A DNA stretch of 64,000 nucleotides, taken from contig NZ_CP084541.1 of assembly GCF_020410765.1 (NCBI RefSeq), forward strand, positions 6,130,001 through 6,194,000, given 5' to 3'. The position numbers and the translations under genes are program-made. The stretch's first letter is position 1. Each line of letters starts with the position of its first letter. Of this stretch, positions 15,678-24,104 are shown piece by piece. Source of the DNA: Streptomyces marincola (GTDB lineage: Bacteria; Actinomycetota; Actinomycetes; Streptomycetales; Streptomycetaceae). The notes under the pieces are model-generated. The model was not told where the DNA came from. It did not search any database and saw only the letters and a list, made by a program, of their open reading frames with translations.

Positions 15678-17852
15678 TCAGACGGCTTCCGGCAGGCGTT
15701 CCGGCGGCCCAGGGCGGGCGTAGTACCAGCCCTGGGCCGAGTCGCAGCCGAGGTCGCGCAGCTGCTCCGCCTGCACGGAGGTCTCCACGCCCTCCACGGT
15801 GACGGACAGCTGGAGCGTGTGGGCCAGCGAGACGATGCCCTCCACGATCTTCAGGTCGACCGGGTCCGCGGGGTCCCGTTGCAGGCCCTGGGTGAAGGAG
15901 CGGTCCAGCTTGAGCGTGCTGGCGGGCAGGCGGCGCAGGTTGGCCAGGTTGGAGTAGCCGGTGCCGAAGTCGTCGAGCGCGATCCCGACGCCGTACTCGG
16001 CCAGCTCGCGCAACGGCCGCAGCTCGCTCTCGTCGGCGCTGACCATGGCCGTCTCGGTGACTTCGAGGCACAGCGCGCTCGGGTCGAGCCCGGACTCCTC
16101 AAGCACCGTGACCGTGTCGTCGACCAGGTCGGGGTGGTGCAGCTGGCGCGGCGAGAGGTTGACGTTCACCTTCAGCGGCCTGGTGCCCCCGATGCCGCGG
16201 ACCTGCCACTGGCACGCCTGCCGCACGGCCTCCTTGAGCACCCACTGGCCCAGCGGCACGATCAGCCCCGTGTGCTCCGCGAGCGGGATGAACCGGTCGG
16301 GGCCCAGCACGCCGTGCCGCGGGTGGCTCCAGCGCACCAGGGCCTCGGCGCCTTCGAGGCTGCCGTCCCCCATCCTGACCAGCGGCTGGTACTCGATGAA
16401 GAACTCGCAGCCCTTGAGCGCCGCGGGCAGGTGGTGCGTGAGGTGGTGGCGGCTGATCGCCCTGGCGTCGGAGTCCGGGTCGGCCACGGCGTAGCGGTTG
16501 CCGCCCTCCGCCTTCGCGCGGTACATCGTGATGTCGGCGCTGCGCAGCACCTCGGCCGACGTCAGGTGGCGTGCCGGGCCCTCGACGACGCCGATGCTGG
16601 CCCGCACCAGCAGCTCCCGGCCGCCGACCTCGACGGGCGAGGAGAGCGCGTCGAGCGCCCGCTCCGCGAGGTCGGTGACGGCCCGCCGGTCCGGCGGGTC
16701 GATCACCAGCGCGACGAACTCGTCCCCGCCGATGCGCGCGAGCAGCTGCCCGGGCCCCGAGGCGCAGCGCTGGAGGCGCTCTGCGACGGCGATCAGCAGC
16801 TGGTCGCCGACGGCGTGGCCGAGGCTGTCGTTGACGGCCTTGAAGCCGTCGAGGTCCAGGTAGCACAGGCCGATCCTGGCCGTGCCCTGCCCGCCGCGGT
16901 CCAGTGCCTGTTCCAGCCGTTCGAAGAACAGGGAGCGGTTGGGCAGGTCGGTCAGCGCGTCGTGGGTCGCCTGGTAGCGCAGGCGGAGGGTCAGCAGGCG
17001 CCGCTCGGTGACGTCCTCCATCATGGCCAGCAGGTAACGGGGTCCGCCGGCCGGGTCGCGCAGCAGCGAGACCGTCAGGTTCGTCCACAGCATCGTGCCG
17101 TCGGAACGGTGGTAGGACTTCTCGACCTGGTAGTGGTCCCGGGTGCCGCGCATCAGCTCCTCCAGCATGCGCCACGCCTCGGGGCGGTCGTCCGGGCTCG
17201 CCCACTCCAGCACGTTGCGGCTGCGCACCTGCTCCTCTGTGCTGCCGAACATCTGGCCGAGCGCGTCGTTGACGTCGATGATCGTGCCGTCCATGTCGGC
17301 GATGCCGATGCCGAGCGCGGCGCCCTTGAACACCGCGCGGAACCGGGCCTCGCTCTCGTGCAGCGCGTCGGTCATCTCCGTCCGCGCGGCGAGCGCGGCG
17401 CGCGAGACCGCCTCCTGCTCGGTCCTCGTGCGCTCCTGGAGGGCCCGGGCGAAGCCGGCGGACACGGCGTGCTGGAGCCGTGTGCAGCGGGCGCGCAGTT
17501 CTTCGGGCGCCGGCCGGTCCGGCCCCGGCGGCGGCCCGCAGTGCGCGACCAGCCCCGAGTCGATCACGCCGAGAACGCTCGGGAGCGCGTCGGCCGGGCA
17601 GCGGGCGTCGACGAGCGCGGCGCCGACGGCCCGGCCGGGCGCGGGGTCGAAGCGCGCGGCGCCCAGCGCGTCGGCCAGTCGGCGGGCGAGCGGCAGCAGC
17701 ACCGCCTCGAACTCCGGTACCGGCAGCGACGTGAGGGCGCGGGGATGGACGGCGCGGGCCCAGAGGGCGGTGAAACGGCGCAGGCCGGCGGACGGCTCCT
17801 GACCCGTTCCGGTGCGATGGTGGCCGGTCGGCCCCGGTGGCGAGGATGTCAC
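15678..17852 (-). CDS. PAS-GGDEF-EAL cyclic-di-GMP enzyme
   Basis: A 724-residue soluble protein with GTG start at 17852. A variable N-terminal region (1-155) is followed by a PAS domain (about 165-285, ending MMEDVTERR), GGDEF (motif GGDEF at 375-379, with YLDLDGFKAVND upstream) and EAL (EAL at 503-505). Catalytic EAL residues look intact: NVNLSPRQL, LEVTETA, LDDFGTGYS, TLKLDRSF and VEGVET. The RxxD inhibitory site before GGDEF is absent. Both synthesis and breakdown of c-di-GMP are therefore possible. There is no membrane segment, which resembles S. coelicolor RmdA (my recollection) more than the membrane-bound RmdB. It likely tunes development. Confidence 0.9.
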   Translation of the reverse strand: MTSSPPGPTGHHRTGTGQEPSAGLRRFTALWARAVHPRALTSLPVPEFEAVLLPLARRLADALGAARFDPAPGRAVGAALVDARCPADALPSVLGVIDSGLVAHCGPPPGPDRPAPEELRARCTRLQHAVSAGFARALQERTRTEQEAVSRAALAARTEMTDALHESEARFRAVFKGAALGIGIADMDGTIIDVNDALGQMFGSTEEQVRSRNVLEWASPDDRPEAWRMLEELMRGTRDHYQVEKSYHRSDGTMLWTNLTVSLLRDPAGGPRYLLAMMEDVTERRLLTLRLRYQATHDALTDLPNRSLFFERLEQALDRGGQGTARIGLCYLDLDGFKAVNDSLGHAVGDQLLIAVAERLQRCASGPGQLLARIGGDEFVALVIDPPDRRAVTDLAERALDALSSPVEVGGRELLVRASIGVVEGPARHLTSAEVLRSADITMYRAKAEGGNRYAVADPDSDARAISRHHLTHHLPAALKGCEFFIEYQPLVRMGDGSLEGAEALVRWSHPRHGVLGPDRFIPLAEHTGLIVPLGQWVLKEAVRQACQWQVRGIGGTRPLKVNVNLSPRQLHHPDLVDDTVTVLEESGLDPSALCLEVTETAMVSADESELRPLRELAEYGVGIALDDFGTGYSNLANLRRLPASTLKLDRSFTQGLQRDPADPVDLKIVEGIVSLAHTLQLSVTVEGVETSVQAEQLRDLGCDSAQGWYYARPGPPERLPEAV

Positions 17853-18256
17853 CCTGTGCGTCCTACTTCCGCGAAACCGCCGTGGGCCATGGGACCCTCC
17901 TCGTCGGGCGGCGCGTCGGGCCGCCCTTCGGGCAACGGGACCACGCCCGGGGCGTCGTGATGGAAACGGTCGAAGAAGCGCGCGGACCGCGCGCGGGAGC
18001 GCGAGCGCGGCGTCGCGTCGCTCCGGCGGCGTTCACCGCCGGGGCGGTGCGGCACGGCGGCCGGCGGCGGGGCGACCTGCCGGGCGGCGCGGTCCTGCCG
18101 GTGGGCGGGCGCGCCGCCCACCGGGCCGGGGAGCGCGGGGGCCGCCGTGCGGCGGGCCAGGGAGCCGCCGGGCCCGCCCGGGGGGAGGGCACGCGTGCGG
18201 GGCGGGAGGAGGCCGGACGGACCGACGCCGGGCGGCGCCCAGGCGGAACGTTCCAT
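17849..18256 (-). CDS. Hypothetical Arg/Pro-rich protein
   Basis: A 135-codon reading frame starting at ATG 18256 with GGAG six bases upstream, and ending in a GTGA overlap with the GGDEF/EAL start. Third positions are almost all G or C, but second positions are also very GC-rich because the protein is mainly Pro, Arg, Gly and Ala, so coding status is doubtful. No domain is recognised; the tail RPDAPPDEEGPMAHGGF is the only ordered-looking part. If real it would be translationally coupled to the c-di-GMP enzyme. It could equally be a chance open frame in GC-rich leader DNA. Confidence 0.3.
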   Translation of the reverse strand: MERSAWAPPGVGPSGLLPPRTRALPPGGPGGSLARRTAAPALPGPVGGAPAHRQDRAARQVAPPPAAVPHRPGGERRRSDATPRSRSRARSARFFDRFHHDAPGVVPLPEGRPDAPPDEEGPMAHGGFAEVGRTG

Positions 18257-18415
18257 CGGCGTCTCCAATGTCCCCTGCATATGCTCGATGTGGCCTCAGG
18301 CGGTCGAGACTACTGACCCGGCGGCAGATCGGGGAAGGAAACAGCGGAGCAACATCGTTCTGCGGGACGGTTACCTGTCCATCTGTCCGGTAATGGGTGC
18401 GCGCCCGACCGCCGT

Positions 18416-18444
18416 GATCACGCCACGGGTGGCGCGATGTGATC
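18416..18444 (-). terminator. Bulged hairpin after the Rpf-M23 gene
   Basis: GATCAC (18416-18421) pairs with GTGATC (18439-18444) and GCCAC (18422-18426) with GTGGC (18429-18433); a 5-base bulge lies on one side and the loop is very tight. It is 6 bases beyond the stop of the minus-strand Rpf gene. It may also be an operator. The rest of 18257-18449 holds nothing I recognise. Confidence 0.4.
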
Positions 18445-18449
18445 GGTCG

Positions 18450-19697
18450 TCAGAGCGAGACGCCGTGTCCGCGCAGATAGGCGACCGGGTCGACGTCTGA
18501 ACCGAAGCCCTCTCCCGTCCGGATCTCGAAGTGCAGGTGCGGGCCACTGGAGTTGCCCGTGGAACCGGCGCGCCCCACCTGCCGGCCCGTGGTGACGGAC
18601 TGGCCCTCGGACACGGAGATGGCCGAGAGGTGCGCGTACTGGCTGTAGTGGCCGTCGGGGTGCCGGACGATGACCTCGTAGCCGAACGAGCCGGCCCAGC
18701 CCGCCGAGACGACGGTGCCGGCCGCCACCGACTTCACGGATGTGCCCGTCGGCACGGGGAAGTCGACGCCCGTGTGGTAGCCGAGGGACCAGGAGCCGCC
18801 CGAGGATCGGTACGCGGTGCCGGTGCCCGCGCTGACCGGCGCGGTGTAGGCGGGGGCCGCCTCGGCGGGCTGCTCCTCGCGCTCGCCCTGCGGCTGCTCG
18901 GCCGGCTCGGGCTCGGGCTCGGGTTCCGGCTCGGGCGCCGGCTCGGGTTCCGGTGCTTCGCGCGGTTCCTCGGCGGCCGGCTCCTCGCGCGGCTCCGCGG
19001 CCTCCCGCTCCTGCTCCTCCGTGCCGCCGTCGGCCGGTGCGCGCAGCGCGAGCCGCTGCCCCGGCAGGATGAGGTCCGGGTCGCTGCCGACGGTCCTGCG
19101 GTTGAGCTCGTAGAGCGACTGCCAGCCGCCGCGCACGTCCTTGGCGCTCGCGATGCCGGACAGGGTGTCGCCGCGGACCACCTCGTACAGGTCGCCCGCC
19201 CGCTCGCCGCGCCCGGTCGGGGTGCTCGTCCGCGTCGCGGACTCCTCGGCCGCGGGCGCCCGTTCCGCGGTGGGGGCGGGCCCTGGAGCGTCGGCGGGCG
19301 CGATGTCGGGGCGCACGCCGTCACGGGTGAGGCCGGCCTCGGCCGCGCACGCGGGCCACGCCCGCGGGCCCTGCCCGTCGAGGACTTCTTCCGCGACGGC
19401 GATCTGCTGGTCACGGGTGGCGAGGTCGGCGCGCGGCGCGTACGCGGTGCCGCCGTAGGACTCCCACGTGCTCTGCTGGAACTGGAGCCCGCCGAAGAAG
19501 CCGTTGCCCGTGTTGATGTCCCACCGGCCGCTGCTCTCGCACTCGGCGACCTCCTCCCAGGTGTCGACGGGGGCCGCCGCCGCGACGCCGGCGCCCAGCA
19601 GCGGGATGGCGAGCCCCGCGCCCGAGGCGGTGACGGTCAGCGAGGCGCGGGACACCGCACTCGGTCGGTAACGACGGTGACGTCCACGTGAGGTCAT
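18450..19697 (-). CDS. Secreted Rpf-LysM-M23 cell-wall hydrolase
   Basis: A 415-residue exported protein; ATG 19697 has GGGAGGGG six bases upstream. An Arg-rich n-region and a hydrophobic core (about 19-42) form the signal peptide. Domain order: Rpf muralytic domain (about 43-118) with catalytic E54 in AECESSG and Cys53/Cys117; LysM (about 170-218, DLYEVVRGDTLSGIA); a Glu-Pro repeat linker (about 232-275); and an M23 endopeptidase (about 300-410) with H308-x3-D312, H356 and H387-x-H389. It should cut both glycan and peptide bonds of peptidoglycan, as in spore germination. The architecture resembles S. coelicolor RpfD as I remember it. No c-di-AMP riboswitch is apparent in the 138-base upstream gap. 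Confidence 0.92.
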   Translation of the reverse strand: MTSRGRHRRYRPSAVSRASLTVTASGAGLAIPLLGAGVAAAAPVDTWEEVAECESSGRWDINTGNGFFGGLQFQQSTWESYGGTAYAPRADLATRDQQIAVAEEVLDGQGPRAWPACAAEAGLTRDGVRPDIAPADAPGPAPTAERAPAAEESATRTSTPTGRGERAGDLYEVVRGDTLSGIASAKDVRGGWQSLYELNRRTVGSDPDLILPGQRLALRAPADGGTEEQEREAAEPREEPAAEEPREAPEPEPAPEPEPEPEPEPAEQPQGEREEQPAEAAPAYTAPVSAGTGTAYRSSGGSWSLGYHTGVDFPVPTGTSVKSVAAGTVVSAGWAGSFGYEVIVRHPDGHYSQYAHLSAISVSEGQSVTTGRQVGRAGSTGNSSGPHLHFEIRTGEGFGSDVDPVAYLRGHGVSL

Positions 19698-19817
19698 GGG
19701 CGGGTCCCCTCCCTGGCCGAGTGCTGGGACGCCCCGTCGGCCCACGTGCGGATCGGGCGCGTCGTGCGGCGGCACCACGATATGGGCGCCGGGTCGCGCG
19801 CGGCAAGGGAGCCGGGA

Positions 19818-19829
19818 GTCACGTGTGAC
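19818..19829. promoter_or_regulatory. Small palindrome between PAP2 and Rpf genes
   Basis: GTCACGTGTGAC (GTCAC-GT-GTGAC) lies 7 bases past the PAP2 stop and upstream of the Rpf gene. It could be part of a terminator or an operator for the Rpf gene. Confidence 0.25.
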
Positions 19830-19835
19830 GGCGGG

Positions 19836-20777
19836 TCAGGGATCCTTCTGCGCCGGAGCGCCCGGGGCGTCGCCCGTGCCCGCGGACACCCGGGTGCCGC
19901 CCGAGCCGGCCGCGGTCCCGTCCCGCGCGCCGGGGGCGGCGCCGTCCCGCTCCCCGGCCTCCGGCGGCTGCGCGGGCCCGGGCGCGCCGGTGGGAACAGC
20001 CGCCCCGGCGGGGACGGCCGCGCCGGCGGCCGGGGGAAGGGCGGGGGGCCGCAGCACCAGCAGGACCGCGGCGAGGATCGCGCAGGCCACGATGCCGTCC
20101 ATCCAGTAGTGGTGGGCGGTGGCGACGACCGCGAGGATCGTGATCAGCGGGTGCAGCAGCCAGAGCCAGCGCAGGCGGCCCCGGGAGGACACGATCAGCG
20201 CGACGGCGATGAAGACCGCCCAGCCGACGTGCAGCGAGGGCATCGCGGCGAACTGGTTGGCCATGGAGTCCGGCTCCGGCTTGTCGTACACGGCGGGCCC
20301 GTAGACCTCGCCGGTGTCGATCATGTCGGCGGTGCCGAACAGCCGGGGCGGCGCGAGCGGGACCAGCAGGTGGAGCACGAGGGCGCCGGCGGTGAGCCAG
20401 GTGAGCACCCAGCGCACCCAGAGGTAGTGCCCCGGCCGGCGCCAGTACATCCAGATGAGGAAGACGACGATCGCGGGGAAGTGCACGGTCGCGTAGTACA
20501 CGTTGATGGCGCGGATCAACGGCTCGCTGTTCAGCACCAGGTCCTGTATCCACGCCTCGCTCGGCAGTCTGAGCGCGCGCTCCAGGTCCCACACCAGCTC
20601 GGCGTTGTCGTAGGCGTCCTGGAACTGCCCGTTGGCGACCCGTCTGCCGAACTTGTACGCCATGTAGAGCGCGATGACCAGCGGCAGTTCGCGGATGAGT
20701 GGCGGCCGGGCGGCGGGCGCGGGGCGTTCCCCGGCGCGCGTGGTGAGGAGGCGCTGAAACGCGCGTGTACGTGGCAT
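19836..20777 (-). CDS. PAP2-family membrane phosphatase/transferase (AUR1-like)
   Basis: A 313-residue membrane protein with about six helices. In-frame starts also exist at 20819, 20846 and 20912; ATG 20777 was chosen because codons before it have low third-position GC, while those after it are typical. The PAP2 motifs PSLHVGW and HHYWMDG provide the catalytic His residues. The helix layout resembles inositol-phosphorylceramide-synthase-like PAP2 proteins. The C-terminal about 60 residues are a Pro/Ala/Gly-rich low-complexity tail. Substrate is unknown; a lipid phosphate or phospholipid headgroup is expected. Confidence 0.83.
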   Translation of the reverse strand: MPRTRAFQRLLTTRAGERPAPAARPPLIRELPLVIALYMAYKFGRRVANGQFQDAYDNAELVWDLERALRLPSEAWIQDLVLNSEPLIRAINVYYATVHFPAIVVFLIWMYWRRPGHYLWVRWVLTWLTAGALVLHLLVPLAPPRLFGTADMIDTGEVYGPAVYDKPEPDSMANQFAAMPSLHVGWAVFIAVALIVSSRGRLRWLWLLHPLITILAVVATAHHYWMDGIVACAILAAVLLVLRPPALPPAAGAAVPAGAAVPTGAPGPAQPPEAGERDGAAPGARDGTAAGSGGTRVSAGTGDAPGAPAQKDP

Positions 20778-21193
20778 AGGCGCTGGTTCCCGGTGGCGGG
20801 GTTGGCGGACCGCGGTCATGAAGGCATGAACACCCCAGTCGTTCATGCTTCGATCTTCTGTTCCCCGCATGGAGTTTACGGTGCGCCTTCCCTGCCTCCC
20901 GCCCCGCCACACGCGCCCGTTCCGCCCCGGAGGCCGGGGGGTGTGCGCCGGGGTGGGCCCGTTCCGGCAGGCGCGCCGCCGTCGTCCGCCGGGGGCGTGT
21001 GCGGGCGGGCGTTGCCCCAGGTCACGCTGCGGTCACGGAATCATGACCACCGCTTTGTCCTCGTTGAGGGAAAAGTTCAAGCGATCCGTGCAGAACTTCT
21101 TCCCACCCCGCGGGGCCGCTGCTAGATTCCCCACCCAAGCCCGGCGCGGGCCCCGCGCCGGCGCCCGATGCCGACGGTGGCGGGAGGGACAGC
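20778..21193. other. Divergent intergenic region, PAP2 / ROK operon
   Basis: A 416-base stretch without a convincing gene. The half near PAP2 has lower GC (around 20780-20880). The half near the ROK gene carries an inverted repeat (21073-21098) and a -10-like TAGATT at 21123-21128. Confidence 0.5.
21073..21098 (+). promoter_or_regulatory. Candidate operator upstream of the ROK regulator
   Basis: AAGTTC (21073-21078) and GAACTT (21093-21098) are perfect inverted arms 14 bases apart, extended by A/T-rich flanks. The repeat sits 25 bases before TAGATT (21123-21128) and about 100 bases before the regulator start, as expected for autoregulation. Confidence 0.4.
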
Positions 21194-22390
21194 GTGAGGC
21201 GCATGACGGCTCGGCCCGGGAACGCGCACCAGGCGCGGCTGCTTCGGCTGCTGCGCGACGGCGGGCCAAGCTCCCGCGCCCAGCTCGGCGACCTGATCGA
21301 GCTGTCCCGGTCCAAGCTCGCGGTCGAGATCGACCGGCTGCTGGAGACCGGCCTCGTGGTGGGGGACGGGTTCGCCGCCTCCCGCGGCGGGCGCAGGTCG
21401 CACAACGTCCGGCTCGCCCCGAACCTGCGCTTCCTCGGTGTCGACATCGGCGCGACGTCGGTCGACGTGGCCGTCACGGGACCGGAACTCGACATCCTCG
21501 GCCACCTGACGGAGCCGATGGATGTCAGGGAAGGCCCGGTCGCGGTCTTCGAGCAGGTCCTCGCCATGGCCGCGAAGCTGCGCGACGCCGGTTTCGCCGA
21601 CCGCTTCGACGGGGCCGGCATCGGCGTCCCCGGACCCGTCCGCTTCCCCGACGGGGTCCCGGTGGCGCCGCCGATCATGCCCGGCTGGGACGGCTTCCCC
21701 GTGCGCGAGGCGCTCGGCCAGGAGCTGGGCTGCCCGGTCATGGTGGACAACGACGTGAACCTGATGGCCCTGGGCGAGCAGCACGCCGGCGTCGCCCACT
21801 CGGTGCAGGACTTCATCTGCGTGAAGATCGGCACCGGCATCGGCTGCGGCATCGTCGCCGGCGGCACCGTGCACCGGGGCGCCACCGGCAGCGCGGGGGA
21901 CATCGGGCACATCCGGGTCGAGGCCGACGGCCGCCAGTGCCCCTGCGGCAACCGCGGCTGCCTGGAGGCGTACTTCGGCGGGGCCGCCCTCGCCAGGGAC
22001 GCGGAAGCGGCGGCCAGGGACGGGCGTTCCGCCGAACTGGCGGCCCGCCTCGCCGTCACCGGCACGCTCACCGCGGCCGACGTGGCCGCCGCGGCCTCCG
22101 CGGGCGACGTCGCCTCGCTCGACCTCATCAGGCAGGGCGGCAGCCGCGCCGGGCAGGTCATCGCCGGCCTCGTCAGCTTCTTCAACCCCGCGCTCGTCGT
22201 GATCGGCGGCGGCGTCACCGGCCTCGGGCACACCCTGCTCGCCGCCATCCGCACCCAGGTCTACCGGCAGTCGCTCCCGCTGGCCACCGGCAACCTGCCC
22301 ATCGTCCTCGGCGAACTCGGGCCGGTCGCCGGCGTCACCGGCGCGGCCCGACTGATCAGCGACCACCTCTTCAGCTACACCCCGACCTGA
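21194..22390 (+). CDS. ROK-family transcriptional regulator
   Basis: A 398-residue protein from GTG 21194 with GGGAGGGAC upstream. An N-terminal winged helix (about 15-58, RAQLGDLIELSRSKL) precedes a sugar-kinase-like ROK domain: ATP-loop GVDIGATSVDVAV (82-94), DNDVN with D186, and the zinc site H239 plus C249-x-C251-x4-C256. It probably senses the sugar carried by the ABC importer encoded just downstream on the same strand and controls it. The gap to the importer is 190 bases, with a C-rich leader. Confidence 0.9.
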   Translation: MRRMTARPGNAHQARLLRLLRDGGPSSRAQLGDLIELSRSKLAVEIDRLLETGLVVGDGFAASRGGRRSHNVRLAPNLRFLGVDIGATSVDVAVTGPELDILGHLTEPMDVREGPVAVFEQVLAMAAKLRDAGFADRFDGAGIGVPGPVRFPDGVPVAPPIMPGWDGFPVREALGQELGCPVMVDNDVNLMALGEQHAGVAHSVQDFICVKIGTGIGCGIVAGGTVHRGATGSAGDIGHIRVEADGRQCPCGNRGCLEAYFGGAALARDAEAAARDGRSAELAARLAVTGTLTAADVAAAASAGDVASLDLIRQGGSRAGQVIAGLVSFFNPALVVIGGGVTGLGHTLLAAIRTQVYRQSLPLATGNLPIVLGELGPVAGVTGAARLISDHLFSYTPT

Positions 22391-22440
22391 CCGACCCGGG
22401 GCCGCCCCCACCGAGCAGTACGGCCCGCCCGGTGCCCGCG

Positions 22441-22550
22441 CGCGTCCGGCACCGCGCACCACACCCCGACGCGCCCCCACACCGCGCACAGCCGCCACAC
22501 CGCACGCCACGTCCCTACCCACGCACGCCCGCGCACGCCCGCGCGCGTCC
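22441..22550 (+). other. C-rich, G-poor leader between regulator and importer
   Basis: By my count these 110 bases contain about 64 C and 25 G on the plus strand, unlike surrounding DNA. Short repeats of GCACGCCCGC occur near the end. Such unstructured C-rich RNA is what Rho uses as a loading site, so premature termination between the regulator and transporter genes is possible (inference). Confidence 0.35.
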
Positions 22551-22580
22551 GCATCGGCATCGCCGCCGAGGAGGCCAGCC

Positions 22581-24104
22581 ATGGAAAGCGCGCAACCGCC
22601 GCTTCTCACCCTGACCGGCATCACCAAATCGTTCCCCGGCGTCCGCGCCCTGGACGGCGTCGACCTCGACGTGAAACCCGCCGAGGTGCACTGCCTCCTG
22701 GGCCAGAACGGCGCGGGGAAGTCCACCCTCATCAAAGTGATCTCCGGCGCCCACCAACCGGACACAGGAGAAGTCGCCTGGCAGGGCGAACAGGTCCGCA
22801 TCGGCTCGCCCACCGCCGCCATGCGGCTCGGGATCGCCACCATCTACCAGGAACTCGACCTGGTGGCCCACATGTCCGTCGCGGAGAACGTCCACCTGGG
22901 GCACGAGGCGTCCAGCGCCGGTTTCATCCGGAGGTCGGTCGCCCGCGCCAGGACCGCCACCCTGCTGGAGCGCCTCGGGCACCCCGAGATAGCGCCGGAC
23001 CGCATCGTCGGCACCCTCTCCGCCGCCGGCCGGCAGATCGTGAGCATGGCGCGCGCCCTGTCCCACGACGCCAGGCTGATCGTCATGGACGAGCCCTCCG
23101 CCGTGCTCGACCCCGACGAGGTCGGCAACCTCTTCCGCATCGTGCGCGACCTGATCGCCGACGGCGTCGCCATCGTCTACATCTCCCACCGGCTTGAGGA
23201 GATCCGCGAGATCGGCCACCGCGTCACCGTCCTCAAGGACGGCCGCGCCGTCGCGCGCGGACTGCCCGCGGGCACCACCGCCACCCAGGACATCGTCTCG
23301 CTGATGACCGGCCGCGACATCGAGTACGCCTTCCCCGAACGGCCCGCGCCCGCCGCCGAAGAATCCGGGGCGGCCCCGCTCCTGGCGGTCGAAGGGCTCA
23401 GCAGGAAGGGCGAGTTCGAACCGCTCGACCTCCAGGTGCGCGCCGGCGAGATCGTCGGGCTCGCGGGCCTGGTCGGCTCGGGGCGCTCCGAGGTGCTGGA
23501 AACCATCTACGGCGCCCGCCGCCCCGACACCGGCCGCGTGCTGGTCGAGGGCCGCCCGCTGCGTCCCGGGAACGTCACCGCAGCCGTGCGCGCCGGGCTC
23601 GGCCTGGCCCCCGAGGAGCGCAAGGGCCAGGGGCTGTTCCTGCTGGAGTCCGTCACCCGCAACGTCTCCATCTCCTCCCTGCCCCGCTTCTCCCGCGGCG
23701 GCTGGATCGACAGGCCGGGGGAGCGTGAGGCCGCCGCCGGCTTCACCCGCGAACTCTCGCTGCGCCCCGCCGACCCCGACGTCCAGATCCGCACCCTCTC
23801 CGGCGGCAACCAGCAGAAGGCCGTGCTGGCCCGCTGGCTGCTGCGCCACTGCAAGGTCCTGCTGCTCGACGAGCCCACCCGGGGCGTGGACGTCGGCGCG
23901 CGGGCCGAGTTGTACGCCCTGATCCGCCGCCTGGCCGACGACGGCGTGGCCGTTCTGCTGGTCTCCAGTGAGATCCCGGAGGTCCTCGGCCTCGCCGACC
24001 GGGTGCTGGTGCTGCGGGAGGGCCGGGTCGTGCACACCGCCCCCGCCCGGGAGCTCGACGAGCACCGGGTCCTCGATCTCGTCATGGAAGGGAGCCCGGC
24101 GTGA
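22581..24104 (+). CDS. Sugar ABC importer ATPase (MglA/RbsA type)
   Basis: A 507-residue tandem ATPase with GAGGAGG nine bases before ATG 22581. The first domain has Walker A GQNGAGKST (about 41-49), signature LSAAGRQ and Walker B LIVMDEPSAVLD. The second begins with the degenerate loop GLVGSGRSE and has LSGGNQQKA and LLLDEPTRGVDVG. The altered second Walker A is usual in this family. It powers uptake of a pentose, hexose or cyclic polyol. It overlaps the permease gene by 4 bases. Confidence 0.92.
   Translation: MESAQPPLLTLTGITKSFPGVRALDGVDLDVKPAEVHCLLGQNGAGKSTLIKVISGAHQPDTGEVAWQGEQVRIGSPTAAMRLGIATIYQELDLVAHMSVAENVHLGHEASSAGFIRRSVARARTATLLERLGHPEIAPDRIVGTLSAAGRQIVSMARALSHDARLIVMDEPSAVLDPDEVGNLFRIVRDLIADGVAIVYISHRLEEIREIGHRVTVLKDGRAVARGLPAGTTATQDIVSLMTGRDIEYAFPERPAPAAEESGAAPLLAVEGLSRKGEFEPLDLQVRAGEIVGLAGLVGSGRSEVLETIYGARRPDTGRVLVEGRPLRPGNVTAAVRAGLGLAPEERKGQGLFLLESVTRNVSISSLPRFSRGGWIDRPGEREAAAGFTRELSLRPADPDVQIRTLSGGNQQKAVLARWLLRHCKVLLLDEPTRGVDVGARAELYALIRRLADDGVAVLLVSSEIPEVLGLADRVLVLREGRVVHTAPARELDEHRVLDLVMEGSPA

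Noticed and set aside
17837..18316. Plus-strand frame of about 159 codons upstream of the c-di-GMP gene
   Set aside because: Composition is almost only Arg, Gly and Ala, with no ribosome site; the minus-strand frame is the better, though weak, candidate.
18900..19000. Glu-Pro coding repeat as a CRISPR-like or satellite repeat
   Set aside because: It is a low-complexity linker inside the Rpf-M23 protein.
19698..19835. Possible c-di-AMP (ydaO) riboswitch before the Rpf gene
   Set aside because: The gap is only 138 bases and conserved pairing elements were not found.
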